Counted from the stretch's first letter, positions 20,233-29,529 are shown. The stretch: DNA of 64,000 bases from Borreliella mayonii (GCF_001945665.1 NZ_CP015780.1:682001-746000), one strand, 5' to 3'. Notes: generated by a model not told the origin, from the letters alone. A program made the numbers and translations.

Positions 20233-20643
20233 ATGGGTATTACAGTTTTTTATTTATTTTCTATTTTTACCTCTTTTGTTATGGGTTCTAGCATGGAGTC
20301 TGTTAAAGATAATGTTCTCAAGAGTACTATTTTTTATTATGATGTTGAAGAAGTTGAATTTCCTTATGCTAGGAAGCAGACTTTGCAATTTATTGCTAAA
20401 ACCCATTTAAAATATGCTGTTTTTAATTTTGACAAAAATAAAATGTTTTCCTACACTTTTGTTTTTGATAAAAAATTAATATCTCAGTATTCAATTTTTA
20501 TTGAGGTAAAGAAAAAGTTTGGTGAGGCTACGCTGGTAACGCCTTTGAATTATTTATGGGATCTTGGTGATTGTATTATTGTTTTAAATAAAAATATTTT
20601 AAGAATGACTTTAAAATCTTATATTTCAAATTATAATAAATGA
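20233..20643 (+). CDS. Hypothetical exported protein
   Basis: I do not recognise this 136-residue protein. Residues 1-20 are hydrophobic and end in a small-residue stretch (FVMGSSMES), which resembles a signal peptide or an N-terminal anchor despite lacking a basic start. The mature part is mostly beta-like with alternating aromatic residues (FNFDKNKMFSYTFVFD). It starts at an ATG preceded by AAAGG, ten bases after the zinc-ribbon gene and 20 bases before the DUF192 gene, so it is probably cotranscribed with both. Confidence 0.75.
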   Translation: MGITVFYLFSIFTSFVMGSSMESVKDNVLKSTIFYYDVEEVEFPYARKQTLQFIAKTHLKYAVFNFDKNKMFSYTFVFDKKLISQYSIFIEVKKKFGEATLVTPLNYLWDLGDCIIVLNKNILRMTLKSYISNYNK

Positions 20644-20662
20644 TTTTTAATAGGGCTGATAA

Positions 20663-21112
20663 TTGAAAAAAATTTTAAAATGGTTTTTATTTTTAGTTTT
20701 GCCGATGTCTTTTTTGTCTTTTACTGATCATTTTTATGATAAAGAAGTTGTGATAAATGGGGTTAAGTTTTTTGTTAAAATAGCATCTAATAAGCTTGAT
20801 AGGGCAAAAGGTTATATGGGTACTGAAAAAGTTGAATATGGCAATGGAATGCTTTTTGTTTTTAAAAAAGAGCAAAATTTATCTTTTTGGATGGAAAATA
20901 CACCTTTGTTGCTTGAAATAGCTTATATTGATTCAAATGGAATTATTAAAGAGATTTATGATTTAGAACCGTACTCTAGGGCAAATGTTAATTCTCTTTA
21001 TAAGGCAAAGTATGCTCTTGAGCTTCCAAGAGGCTCATTTTCTAAATTTCAAATAAAAATTGGTGATAAGGTGTATTTTTGCTTTGATATTAATTCTTTG
21101 TCAGTAGAATGA
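20663..21112 (+). CDS. Exported DUF192-family protein
   Basis: A 149-residue protein with an N-terminal signal sequence (KKILKWFLFLVLPMSFLSF) and a DUF192 domain. Domain hallmarks are KLDRAKGYMGT, the GNGMLFVF strand, SFWMENT, and the late YALELPRGSFSKF block. DUF192 proteins are small exported beta-fold proteins of unsettled function. The start is a TTG at 20663. The gene ends in a palindrome shared with the convergent lipoprotein gene. Confidence 0.85.
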   Translation: MKKILKWFLFLVLPMSFLSFTDHFYDKEVVINGVKFFVKIASNKLDRAKGYMGTEKVEYGNGMLFVFKKEQNLSFWMENTPLLLEIAYIDSNGIIKEIYDLEPYSRANVNSLYKAKYALELPRGSFSKFQIKIGDKVYFCFDINSLSVE

Positions 21113-21125
21113 TTTTAAAATCATT
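21108..21125. terminator. Palindrome shared by two convergent stop codons
   Basis: AATGATTTTAAAATCATT is an 18-bp perfect palindrome (7-bp stem if four bases loop out). It contains both the TGA of the DUF192 gene and the stop of the opposite-strand lipoprotein gene. It may act as a weak bidirectional terminator, though no T-run follows. Confidence 0.4.
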
Positions 21126-21774
21126 GAGCTTTGATTTCTTGAAGTTCTTCTTCTATTTGATTTTCTTTAAGTTCATTTTTATTAGATTCTTTTGATGAAT
21201 TTGTTTCTTCTTGCTTTAAGGTAGACTGCTCACTTGATTCATTTATATTCTTATTTGTTTTATTATTCTCAATGCTTTCGTTGTTGGTTGTTATTATTTT
21301 TTTAAAAATAGTTATTGTTGAGGCAATCTCGTCAATTGCATCAAGCAAAAATGTTTCACTTGCAAATTCTTCTGCTTTTACGATATATATTAAAGAGTTG
21401 ATTCCTCTTTCTGCATTATGAATAATTTCCCATGATCCAAATACTCTGTTATTATAGCTGTCGCTCATAAGGGATTCAGATATTTCTTTTATTTTTTGTG
21501 TGCTTATGTCAAATACTTTGACAATTCCAAATATTTCTCTTATCTTTGAATTTTTATATAAGTTTAGCCTTGACCTGATGATTATTTCTTCTCTTTCGTT
21601 ATTGTTTATATCTTTAAATGCTATAAAGTCATTTTCTGAGTCTATTTTATATTCAATTTTATTTTTATCTAAAAATTTTTTAATTCTCTTGTCATACTGT
21701 ATATTCTTATAATTGCAAGAAATGAATGTAAAAATGATAATAATCATGCTATAGAATAATGTATCAATATTCAT
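21121..21774 (-). CDS. Putative lipoprotein with Asn/Glu/Lys-rich tail
   Basis: This protein has an N-terminal hydrophobic segment ending in FISC, a plausible Borrelia lipobox with Cys20 as the lipidated residue. The middle region (about 25-160) is a globular domain of unknown type. The last 55 residues are low complexity, rich in Asn, Glu, Ser and Lys, and probably disordered. I prefer the ATG at 21774 (217 residues) because a TATAAT sits just upstream of the longer ATG at 21807, which has no ribosome site and would bury the signal peptide. The start remains uncertain. Confidence 0.75.
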   Translation of the reverse strand: MNIDTLFYSMIIIIFTFISCNYKNIQYDKRIKKFLDKNKIEYKIDSENDFIAFKDINNNEREEIIIRSRLNLYKNSKIREIFGIVKVFDISTQKIKEISESLMSDSYNNRVFGSWEIIHNAERGINSLIYIVKAEEFASETFLLDAIDEIASTITIFKKIITTNNESIENNKTNKNINESSEQSTLKQEETNSSKESNKNELKENQIEEELQEIKAQ

Positions 21775-21849
21775 TATTCTTGCAAATAACATTGTATTAT
21801 TTGGCATATGATTATTATAATTTAATTGTAAGGATTTTAAAAGTAATTT

Positions 21850-22809
21850 ATGCGTCTTCCAGGTAGCGGCTATTCATATACTGTTATTCAATCTAAAAAT
21901 AATTATTCACAAAAATCTTCTTTTGGAATTTCTTTTGTAATATTAAGCAGAGGAACAAAAATTTTTAGAGAAGATTTGTTTGAATTTTTATCCAATTTTG
22001 ACTTTATAAGAGAAATAATTTCAATTGAAAAACAGAGCAATAGAAGTTCTTTGCAGTTTATCTCAGAAAGTTATGATAAGCTAAAATTTATTTTACTTTC
22101 TGATGATTTGAATTCCGGGGAAAAGGTTAATTTAGCAATGAAAGAATCCAGTTGTGATTTTGTTTTTGTTTTGCAAAGTGATATGTACTTGTTAAATCCT
22201 TTTTGGATTCCAAATATATTCGATGAAATAGTTAAAAAAAATGTTCTTCTTGTTGGGGGCGAGTTTTTTGATAAAGAAGAGGAAATGATTCCTTCAATTT
22301 TTCTTCCCAGTATAGATAAAAAACAAAAGTTTAAGGTAATTTTAGTAAATTCTGAGAAAGACTATGAAAAAACTTTAATTACCATGGATTATTGCGGACT
22401 TTATTCTAAAGAGAAGTTTTTACAACTTGGAGGTTTTGACGCAAGGATTCAAAATGAATATTTTCAAAGAATAGATTTTGGACTAAGAGCTGTTTATTTT
22501 GGGGAACATGTTTATATTTATAGAAAGCTCAGAATTCAGTATACTGCATTAAATTCACCAGAAAATTTAACCAAAAATAAAAGTTTTTTGATTTTTTTGC
22601 TTAAGAATTATGTTCCAATTTTTGTTGGAAATGGTGTTGTTTTTTCTTTTTTAAGGTTTTGTAAAATTTGTTTAAAATACAAAATTAATCCTTTTCTATT
22701 CCAAAAAGAGTTTAAGGAGATAAAAGGAGAGATTGCTAAAAATAGCTTAAGATTCAAAGGAGACTTAAAGAGTGCCATTGAGCTTTGGGAAAATGATATT
22801 ATTGATTGA
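21850..22809 (+). CDS. Family 2-type glycosyltransferase (GT-A fold)
   Basis: This 319-residue protein resembles GT-A glycosyltransferases. The N-terminal strand is GISFVILSRGTK. Around residues 95-115 the sequence SSCDFVFVLQSDMYLLNPFW fits the core that presents the metal-binding D-x-D, here reduced to a single clear Asp (QSDMY). GGFDARIQNEYFQRIDFGLRA matches the later acceptor-site block. It has no signal peptide. The 3' end overlaps the amidase gene, so they are coupled. A role in peptidoglycan or glycolipid synthesis is inferred from that neighbour only. Confidence 0.8.
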   Translation: MRLPGSGYSYTVIQSKNNYSQKSSFGISFVILSRGTKIFREDLFEFLSNFDFIREIISIEKQSNRSSLQFISESYDKLKFILLSDDLNSGEKVNLAMKESSCDFVFVLQSDMYLLNPFWIPNIFDEIVKKNVLLVGGEFFDKEEEMIPSIFLPSIDKKQKFKVILVNSEKDYEKTLITMDYCGLYSKEKFLQLGGFDARIQNEYFQRIDFGLRAVYFGEHVYIYRKLRIQYTALNSPENLTKNKSFLIFLLKNYVPIFVGNGVVFSFLRFCKICLKYKINPFLFQKEFKEIKGEIAKNSLRFKGDLKSAIELWENDIID

Positions 22810-23800
22810 TTTGATTTTGTTTTCATATTTAAGCTTGTATTCCAAAACCCTTGATTATTTAAATGTTCTTGATTTTTTTGATGCTAATGTTTTTAAGTTC
22901 GATTTTAACATTGAAAATGATGTTTTTACAATTGAAAATGATAAAGGATATTTAAAGTTTAGGGTAGGTTTTGAATATGCGCTTACATCTTCTGGTTATT
23001 ATATGTTTGTAGATCCAATTATTGACATTCGTGGAGAAATTTTAATAAGTCAAAAGGTATTAAAACAAATTAAAAATTATTTCAGTTCTCTTAAAAGTTA
23101 TAATAAGCCTAGAATTACTTCGATAATTATTGATCCTGGACATGGCGGACGTGATTCTGGTGCGGTTGTGACTTTAAAGATAGATGGTTATGATGTTGTG
23201 CTTCAAGAAAAAGATTTTGCATTAACCTATTCTATATATCTATCTAAAATTTTAAGCAATTATTTTGTAAATAAAAATATTTTGTTAACTCGTGTAAATG
23301 ACGTTTATTTAACTTTAAAAGAACGGTCGGAATTTGCAAATGCAATAAAGCCAAATTTTCCAAATAATGTCATATTTTTATCCATACATGCTAATGATGC
23401 TCCAAACAGCGAAGCTAGAGGAGTTGAGTTTTGGTATCTTCCCAAAGGTTCAAAAAGAGAGGTTATTAAAGATTTTAAGGGATATGATATTAAAGGTAAT
23501 AGATACTTAAGCGAGCTTAATGATATACTAGATATTAAATATAAATATGAATCAAAAAGATTGGCTGAAATTTTGTATAAAGTGTTTAAAAATGAGTTAA
23601 GCGAAACTAATATTAGGCCAATTAGAGAAGAACAATGGTTTGTGATAAAAAACAGTAGTATGCCTGCTGTGTTGATTGAAATGGGCTTTTTGTCTAATAT
23701 TTCAGATGCTAAATTAATTTTGGATTATAATTACATGAGCAAGTTTAATATTCTAATACTTAAAGCTTTAATGGAATTTATAAATTTTTATGAAAAATAA
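22772..23800 (+). CDS. N-acetylmuramoyl-L-alanine amidase (Amidase_3, zinc type)
   Basis: A periplasmic zinc amidase that cleaves the bond between MurNAc and the stem peptide. The Amidase_3 motifs are in order: IIDPGHGGRDSGAV (first zinc His), EKDFALTYSIYLSK (zinc Glu), FLSIHANDAPN (second zinc His) and AVLIEMGFLSN (catalytic Glu). Residues about 115-342 are the domain; the N-terminus is a hydrophobic export sequence. I kept the GTG at 22772 because AGGAG lies nine bases before it; the ATG at 22793 is the alternative. It overlaps the glycosyltransferase gene and the next gene. Confidence 0.92.
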   Translation: MPLSFGKMILLIDLILFSYLSLYSKTLDYLNVLDFFDANVFKFDFNIENDVFTIENDKGYLKFRVGFEYALTSSGYYMFVDPIIDIRGEILISQKVLKQIKNYFSSLKSYNKPRITSIIIDPGHGGRDSGAVVTLKIDGYDVVLQEKDFALTYSIYLSKILSNYFVNKNILLTRVNDVYLTLKERSEFANAIKPNFPNNVIFLSIHANDAPNSEARGVEFWYLPKGSKREVIKDFKGYDIKGNRYLSELNDILDIKYKYESKRLAEILYKVFKNELSETNIRPIREEQWFVIKNSSMPAVLIEMGFLSNISDAKLILDYNYMSKFNILILKALMEFINFYEK

Positions 23801-24341
23801 TATTTCAGATGTATTTTTTAAGTATGATGCGGCGATTTATAAATTTTTAAATTTGAAAAAAGAACATATGGTTAGAGTGCTTTTGGGGTTTTTAGCAGCA
23901 AGCTTTTTGTTTTCTATTTTTATGGTTTTTTTAAATTATGATAATCTTTTTTCAAAAAAGGTTTTTTATTTTCGTTCTAGCAAGGGATTTGTTGCTAATT
24001 TAAGGTATTTAAGAGATGAAAAAAAATTGAAAGATAATTTAGATCTTTTAGCAAAAGATTTCCTTTTGGGAAGCAATGAGGGTTTTTCTTTTGGATTTTT
24101 ATTAAGTGATGCAAGATTTTTATATTCTTTTTTAAAGAATGGAGTTTATTATATAAATCTTTCAAGAGAATTTTATGATTCTTTTAATAATGGTGATTAT
24201 AATGAATCTTATGAATCTTTTGATGTTAAGGTTAATCTATTTGCTATGTCTTTAATAAAAACAATGCGCTTTAACTATCCTGGCAAGATAAAAAAGCTTG
24301 TTATTCTTGTTGAAGGGTGTATCTTGAAGGAGCAAAGTTGA
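23790..24341 (+). CDS. Membrane-anchored GerMN-like domain protein
   Basis: A 183-residue protein with one membrane helix (about 29-50) and an extracytoplasmic C-terminal part. The segment FLKNGVYYINLSREFYDSFN...NLFAMSLIKTMRFNYPGKIKKLVILVEG has the strand-helix pattern of GerMN domains (DG-x-x-Y-V-D-L-S ... NT-L ... V-x-I-L-V-D-G). GerMN proteins are envelope proteins of poorly known role, often linked to peptidoglycan in non-sporulating bacteria. The start overlaps the amidase gene by 11 bases, which supports a wall-related function. The domain call is by pattern only. Confidence 0.7.
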   Translation: MKNNISDVFFKYDAAIYKFLNLKKEHMVRVLLGFLAASFLFSIFMVFLNYDNLFSKKVFYFRSSKGFVANLRYLRDEKKLKDNLDLLAKDFLLGSNEGFSFGFLLSDARFLYSFLKNGVYYINLSREFYDSFNNGDYNESYESFDVKVNLFAMSLIKTMRFNYPGKIKKLVILVEGCILKEQS

Positions 24342-24420
24342 TGAATTTGATTTTACTAATAACAACAATTAAAAAATGAAAATTTTATAAAAGCTTTATA
24401 TATATAAGGAGTTGGTTTAC

Positions 24421-25446
24421 ATGAAAAGGAAAGCTAAAAGTATTTTATTTTTTTTATTATCCACTGTTCTTTTTGCTCAAGAGACTGATGGATTAAAAGA
24501 AGGTTCTAAAAGGTCAGAGCCTGGAGAATTAGTTTTAGATTTTGCCGAACTTGCAAGAGACCCAAGTTCAACTAAGCTTGACCTTACAAATTATGTTGAT
24601 TATGTATATTCAGGTGCTTCTGGTATTGTTAAACCGGAAGATATGGTTGTAGATCTTGGGATAAATAATTGGAGCGTTTTGCTTACTCCTTCTGCAAGGT
24701 TGCAAGCCTACGTTAAAAATTCAGTTGTTGCGCCTGCTGTTGTTAAGAGTGAGTCAAAAAGGTACGCAGGTGATACTATTTTAGGAGTAAGAGTTTTATT
24801 CCCAAGTTATTCTCAATCATCTGCTATGATTATGCCGCCATTTAAAATTCCTTTTTATTCAGGGGAAAGTGGTAATCAATTTTTAGGCAAAGGTCTTATT
24901 GATAATATTAAAACTATGAAAGAGATTAAGGTGTCAGTTTATAGTTTAGGGTATGAGATAGATCTTGAAGTTTTATTTGAAGATATGAATGGTATGGAAT
25001 ATGCTTACTCCATGGGGACTTTAAAGTTTAAAGGGTGGGCTGATTTAATTTGGTCAAATCCTAACTATATTCCTAATATATCATCTAGAATAATTAAAGA
25101 CGATGTTCCAAATTATCCTCTTGCTTCAAGTAAAATGAGATTTAAGGCTTTTAGAGTTTCAAAATCACATAGTTCAAAAGAGCAAAATTTTATCTTTTAT
25201 GTTAAAGATTTAAGAGTTCTTTATGATAAGTTGAGCGTTTCAATAGATTCTGACATTGATAGTGAGTCTGTATTTAAAGTTTATGAGACCAGTGGAACTG
25301 AATCCCTTCGCAAATTAAAGGCTCACGAAACTTTTAAAAGAGTTTTAAAGCTTAGAGAAAAAATTTCTATGCCTGAAGGCTCTTTCCAAAACTTTGTAGA
25401 AAAGGTTGAGAGTGAAAAACCCGATGAATCATCTCCAAAAAAGTAA
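24421..25446 (+). CDS. flaA: Periplasmic flagellar filament protein FlaA
   Basis: FlaA is the minor filament protein of spirochaete periplasmic flagella, exported through the Sec pathway. The 341-residue protein has a signal peptide (KRKAKSILFFLLSTVLFAQ) with cleavage expected after AQ. The body shows FlaA-family features such as the PPFKIPFYSG and FKGWADLIWSNP blocks. The ATG at 24421 lies nine bases after AAGGAG. It is the first gene of the operon that continues with cheA2. A hairpin lies between the two genes. Confidence 0.96.
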   Translation: MKRKAKSILFFLLSTVLFAQETDGLKEGSKRSEPGELVLDFAELARDPSSTKLDLTNYVDYVYSGASGIVKPEDMVVDLGINNWSVLLTPSARLQAYVKNSVVAPAVVKSESKRYAGDTILGVRVLFPSYSQSSAMIMPPFKIPFYSGESGNQFLGKGLIDNIKTMKEIKVSVYSLGYEIDLEVLFEDMNGMEYAYSMGTLKFKGWADLIWSNPNYIPNISSRIIKDDVPNYPLASSKMRFKAFRVSKSHSSKEQNFIFYVKDLRVLYDKLSVSIDSDIDSESVFKVYETSGTESLRKLKAHETFKRVLKLREKISMPEGSFQNFVEKVESEKPDESSPKK

Positions 25447-25456
25447 GTTTAAATTA

Positions 25457-25492
25457 ATATGTAAAGCTACCTAAAAGGTTGGCTTTACATAT
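25457..25492 (+). promoter_or_regulatory. Intercistronic hairpin between flaA and cheA2
   Basis: ATATGTAAAGC (25457-25467) pairs perfectly with GCTTTACATAT (25482-25492). An inner ACC/GGT pairing is possible. There is no T-run after it. It could stabilise the upstream flaA message against 3' decay or partly terminate transcription, which would favour FlaA over CheA2. Confidence 0.65.
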
Positions 25493-25515
25493 ATAAGATA
25501 GTAATAGGAAATAGT

Positions 25516-28110
25516 ATGGAAATATTAGATTTGGAAAATGAAGAGCTTTTAGGGGTTTTTTTTGAAGAGGCTCAAAACCTTGTAGATATTCTTGAAGAGA
25601 ATATTATGTCATTAGAGGATGATCCTAATAATTCTGATACTATTGATGAAATATTTAGGGCAGCCCATACTTTAAAGGGAAGTTCTGCTTCTCTTGATAT
25701 GATGGAGCTATCTGATTTTACTCATATTGTTGAAGATGTTTTTGATGCTATTAGAGATGGCAAAGTAAATATAAATAATGATCTTGTTGATTTGCTTTTA
25801 AGCTCATTAGATATTATTAAGGAAATGCTTGCGCTTCGTATTGATGGCAAGGTTTATTTGAATGATATAAGTGATCTTAAAAGCAAGTTAAAGCAATTTT
25901 TAGCAATTTATGATCAAACTCGTATTAAGAGATTTGAAGAAAATTCAACTAAAAATAATTTTTGTCTTTCAAAATCAGATCTTGAAGAAATAAGAGAAGG
26001 CTTGGGAATTGGACAAAAGGTTTTAAGGGTTAGTGTTATTTTTAATTCAAATATTAATTCTGAAGTTGAAAATGGTGGATTAAAAATATTTAATATTTTA
26101 AAAAATTTAGGGTCCGTGCTTCATACAATTCCTAAATATGAGCAAATCATAGAGGATAAATTTTTAACAAGAGTAGATTATTATCTGATATATTCAGATA
26201 CAGCGGGCGTGAAAAAAAGTTTAGATTCTTTGAGTTTAATTGAAAGCTATTTGGTTGATGAGTTTAACGTAGAAGAAGAATTAAAAAAGCTTGCAGATAA
26301 AGAGATTAAAGATGTTGATTCAGATTCCAATCTTGTTTTAACTGATAGTTTTGATTTTACAGAGGATGAGATTTCTGATTTATTGCTTGAAGTTGAAAAT
26401 CAAAAGTTATTTAAAGTTAGATTGGATTTTGCAAAAGACAATCCTATGGCTACGATTAGTGGGCTTCAAATGCTTCAAGCATTAAAAAGTCTTGGTAAAA
26501 TTTTCAAGTCTCTTCCAGATTCTAGCGAATTATTGGCAGATAAGTTTTTTGATTTTGTAATATATTATTTAATATCAAATACCAGTGCAGACAGTATTGC
26601 TAAAAAGATTAATTTACCAGATGTTGTTAGTCATTTTGAAATCAAAAATATTAATTTAGAATCTTTAAAGAATGTAGGTCTAAAAGAAAATGATGAGGCA
26701 CCTATTAAGGAAAATAAAAGTATTAAGAAAAATAATCCAATTAGTGTTAATTTAATTAGAATAGATAGTAAAAAAATAGATTACATATTAAATCTTGTCA
26801 GTGAGGCTGTAATAAGTAAATCATCTTATAATCAAATAAATTCAGAAATGATTACATTATTTTATAATTTTAATTATTTTTACGATTATCAAGAAAGCTT
26901 TCAGAGAAACTTTTTAATTGATTTAAAGATAATTTTCAAAGATGCAGGCTTAACATTAGAAGATGAGATTGAATCACATATTAATTCTTTGATGAGTCTT
27001 AAAATGGAAAAGGCTCTTAATGATATATCTGAATTGAGAAATTCTTTTTTTAGACTTCTTCAAAATTTTAAAATGACTTCTGGACGACTATCTAGAATAA
27101 TTACAGATTTGCATGAGAGTGTTTTAAAAACTAGAATGTTGCCAATATCTAATATATTTTCAAGGTTTACAAGAGTTGTAAGAGATCTTTCAAAGAAATT
27201 AAATAAGATTGTAAATCTTAAAATGGAAGGAGAGGAAACCGAGCTTGATAAGTCTGTTATAGATGATCTTGTAGATCCTTTGATGCATTGTGTTAGAAAT
27301 TCAATGGATCATGGCCTTGAAACAGTTGAAGAGAGAGTTAAAAAGGGAAAGAGCAAAGCAGGTGCTATAATTTTGCGTGCTAAGAATGAAGGCAATGTAA
27401 TATCAATTGAGATTGAAGATGATGGGATTGGTATAGATCCAAAGGTCATTAGGCGCAAATTAATTGAAAAGGGAACAATAAAAGAAGATGCAATTTACTC
27501 TGATTTTGAACTTATTAACTTAATTTTTTCTCCTGGGTTTTCAACAGCAGTTCAAGTAACAGACCTTTCAGGTAGAGGAGTTGGGCTTGATGTTGTGAAA
27601 AAAAGCATTGAAAAGCTTAATGGAACTATTTTAGTGGAATCAGAAATTGGTCTTGGAACAATTTTTAAAATCAAGTTGCCATTAACATTAGTAATTATAC
27701 AAGGCCTTTTAGTAAAGTCAGGGCCCGAGACTTATGTTATTCCTTTGAATAATGTTCTTGAAACTCATAGAATAACCGAGCATGATATAAAATTGCTTGA
27801 GAATTATCATGAAGTTTATAATTTAAGAGATGAGGTCATTTCTGTTCTCAGGCTTGATAAACTTTTTAACATAACAAGAGATGATTCATTAATAGAAAAA
27901 TTTTTAATAGTTGTTAATACTAGCAACGTAAAGACAGCAATTGTTGTAGACTCTATTCTTGGTGAGGAAGATTTTGTAGTAAAGCCAATTAAGGATAAAT
28001 TTTCATCAAGCACGGGTATAGTTGGGGCTACTACGCTTGGTAATGGTAAGGTTGTATTAATAATTGATGTTTTTAAACTTTTTGATTTACAAAAGAATAC
28101 TAAGGAGTGA
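25516..28110 (+). CDS. cheA2: Chemotaxis histidine kinase CheA2
   Basis: This is the central chemotaxis kinase that phosphorylates CheY. The 864 residues contain, in order: the Hpt P1 domain with phospho-His51 in AAHTLKGSSA; two similar middle segments (about 165-255 and 290-380) that look like CheY-binding P2-type domains; the P3 dimerisation helices with LHESVLKTRMLP; the P4 kinase with CVRNSMDHGLE (N-box), EDDGIGID and SGRGVGLDVV; and the C-terminal CheW-like P5. The Hpt, kinase and P5 parts are intact. It lies between flaA and cheW3. Confidence 0.97.
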   Translation: MEILDLENEELLGVFFEEAQNLVDILEENIMSLEDDPNNSDTIDEIFRAAHTLKGSSASLDMMELSDFTHIVEDVFDAIRDGKVNINNDLVDLLLSSLDIIKEMLALRIDGKVYLNDISDLKSKLKQFLAIYDQTRIKRFEENSTKNNFCLSKSDLEEIREGLGIGQKVLRVSVIFNSNINSEVENGGLKIFNILKNLGSVLHTIPKYEQIIEDKFLTRVDYYLIYSDTAGVKKSLDSLSLIESYLVDEFNVEEELKKLADKEIKDVDSDSNLVLTDSFDFTEDEISDLLLEVENQKLFKVRLDFAKDNPMATISGLQMLQALKSLGKIFKSLPDSSELLADKFFDFVIYYLISNTSADSIAKKINLPDVVSHFEIKNINLESLKNVGLKENDEAPIKENKSIKKNNPISVNLIRIDSKKIDYILNLVSEAVISKSSYNQINSEMITLFYNFNYFYDYQESFQRNFLIDLKIIFKDAGLTLEDEIESHINSLMSLKMEKALNDISELRNSFFRLLQNFKMTSGRLSRIITDLHESVLKTRMLPISNIFSRFTRVVRDLSKKLNKIVNLKMEGEETELDKSVIDDLVDPLMHCVRNSMDHGLETVEERVKKGKSKAGAIILRAKNEGNVISIEIEDDGIGIDPKVIRRKLIEKGTIKEDAIYSDFELINLIFSPGFSTAVQVTDLSGRGVGLDVVKKSIEKLNGTILVESEIGLGTIFKIKLPLTLVIIQGLLVKSGPETYVIPLNNVLETHRITEHDIKLLENYHEVYNLRDEVISVLRLDKLFNITRDDSLIEKFLIVVNTSNVKTAIVVDSILGEEDFVVKPIKDKFSSSTGIVGATTLGNGKVVLIIDVFKLFDLQKNTKE

Positions 28111-28117
28111 ATTTCTT

Positions 28118-29518
28118 GTGCAAATAAAAGAAATTTATTTTGGACCCAAAATTTTAGATGATAAAGATTGTAATTCTAAATTGACTAATTTTGATTTTAA
28201 GGTTGTTTCTTTTGAGCTTGGATCGGATCATTATTTAGTAGATATTATGCAGGTTAAAGAAATTAGAAAATCTAGTAATTTTACTTATATTCCAAATGCT
28301 AAAAAGTATGTAGCTGGGCTTGATAATTTACGGGGCGAAATAATTCCTATTATAGATCTTAGAATAATGTTTAATTTAGAATTTAATAAAAAAGATCTTG
28401 AAGATATTATGGTTTTAAAAAACGAAGACCTTCTTATAGGGGTAATTGTTGATAAAATTAATAATGTTTTTTCAATAGATTCTAGCCTTATTCAAGATCC
28501 ACATCCAGTTTTATCTCAAGATTCTTTAATAAACTATATAAAAGGTGTTGTAGATTATAACGAAAAACTTTATATACTTCTTAATGTTTTAAAAATTTTT
28601 AATTATAGCGAAGAAGAAAAGGTGTTAAAACCCGGTCAAAATTTTGTTGAAAAAAGTGACTTTGTAAGCGATTGTGATAATTTAGACATGCTAGAGAATT
28701 GTAAAAGTGATTTTTCCAATAATGTTTTTTCAAAAAATGGTGATAACAATGAAAATTCAACTCTAAACAATGCTTCAACTTTTAATTTAGAAAATATTAA
28801 AAAAAATCTTTTGAAATATTCGTTTAATGCTTCTTTGGTAAATGATGTGTTTTTGGAAAAAGTTGGAGTAAAATTTAATATGGTTGATGCTGATTACTTG
28901 CCTTACGATAGTTTTTTAAATGAATTTTATTCAAAATCATCGGGAAATTTGTGGGGAGCTGATTTTTTGGAAGAATTTAAAAATGAAATTGTTAAGAATC
29001 GCTTAAGTTTTATGGATAACTTAAATTCTATTTTTAATGTATTGGAAATTGGTTGTGGCAGTGGAAAAGAAACTATGGCTTTAGCCAATGCTTTGTCTGA
29101 ATATTATGTAAAGCCGTTTAAGTTGGTAGCTATTGATAATGATTTATCAAAAGTTGTTGAAACTTCTAGGTTGATGTTTTTAGAGTCAGAAATTGGTATT
29201 AGTGAAATTTATCGTAGGAACTCTTTTGAACAAAGTTCTGGAGTTTATAAATTTAAGTCAAAAATTCTAAGTAATGTTTTGTTTGAATATTCCGATGCTC
29301 TTTTTTCAGATTTGCCTGATAATTTGGGAATGGTTTTTTTAAAAGATGTTTTATGTTTCTTAGATAGTAAAGATCAGAGTTTAATTTTAAATATCATTGC
29401 TTCCAAAACTATTAAAGGGGCTCTTTTGGTTTTGGGAGATAACGAAGAACTTAAAAATAATGATGTTTTTATAAAAGAGAAATCCACAAAATATTTTAAC
29501 CTGTACAGGAAAGTCTAA
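28118..29518 (+). CDS. cheW3: CheW3: CheW domain fused to a CheR-like methyltransferase domain
   Basis: The N-terminal half (about 25-165) is a CheW scaffold (VVSFELGSDHYLVDIMQVKEIRK, GLDNLRGEIIPIIDLR). A low-complexity linker (about 165-235) follows. The C-terminal half is a SAM-methyltransferase-like domain with VLEIGCGSGKETMALANAL near residue 308, resembling CheR. The GTG start at 28118 follows AAGGAG by ten bases; a longer in-frame start would overlap cheA2 without a ribosome site. Related CheW-CheR-like proteins help build chemoreceptor arrays in Treponema denticola. Whether the methyltransferase part is active is unknown. Confidence 0.93.
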   Translation: MQIKEIYFGPKILDDKDCNSKLTNFDFKVVSFELGSDHYLVDIMQVKEIRKSSNFTYIPNAKKYVAGLDNLRGEIIPIIDLRIMFNLEFNKKDLEDIMVLKNEDLLIGVIVDKINNVFSIDSSLIQDPHPVLSQDSLINYIKGVVDYNEKLYILLNVLKIFNYSEEEKVLKPGQNFVEKSDFVSDCDNLDMLENCKSDFSNNVFSKNGDNNENSTLNNASTFNLENIKKNLLKYSFNASLVNDVFLEKVGVKFNMVDADYLPYDSFLNEFYSKSSGNLWGADFLEEFKNEIVKNRLSFMDNLNSIFNVLEIGCGSGKETMALANALSEYYVKPFKLVAIDNDLSKVVETSRLMFLESEIGISEIYRRNSFEQSSGVYKFKSKILSNVLFEYSDALFSDLPDNLGMVFLKDVLCFLDSKDQSLILNIIASKTIKGALLVLGDNEELKNNDVFIKEKSTKYFNLYRKV

Positions 29519-29529
29519 AGGAGAAATTA

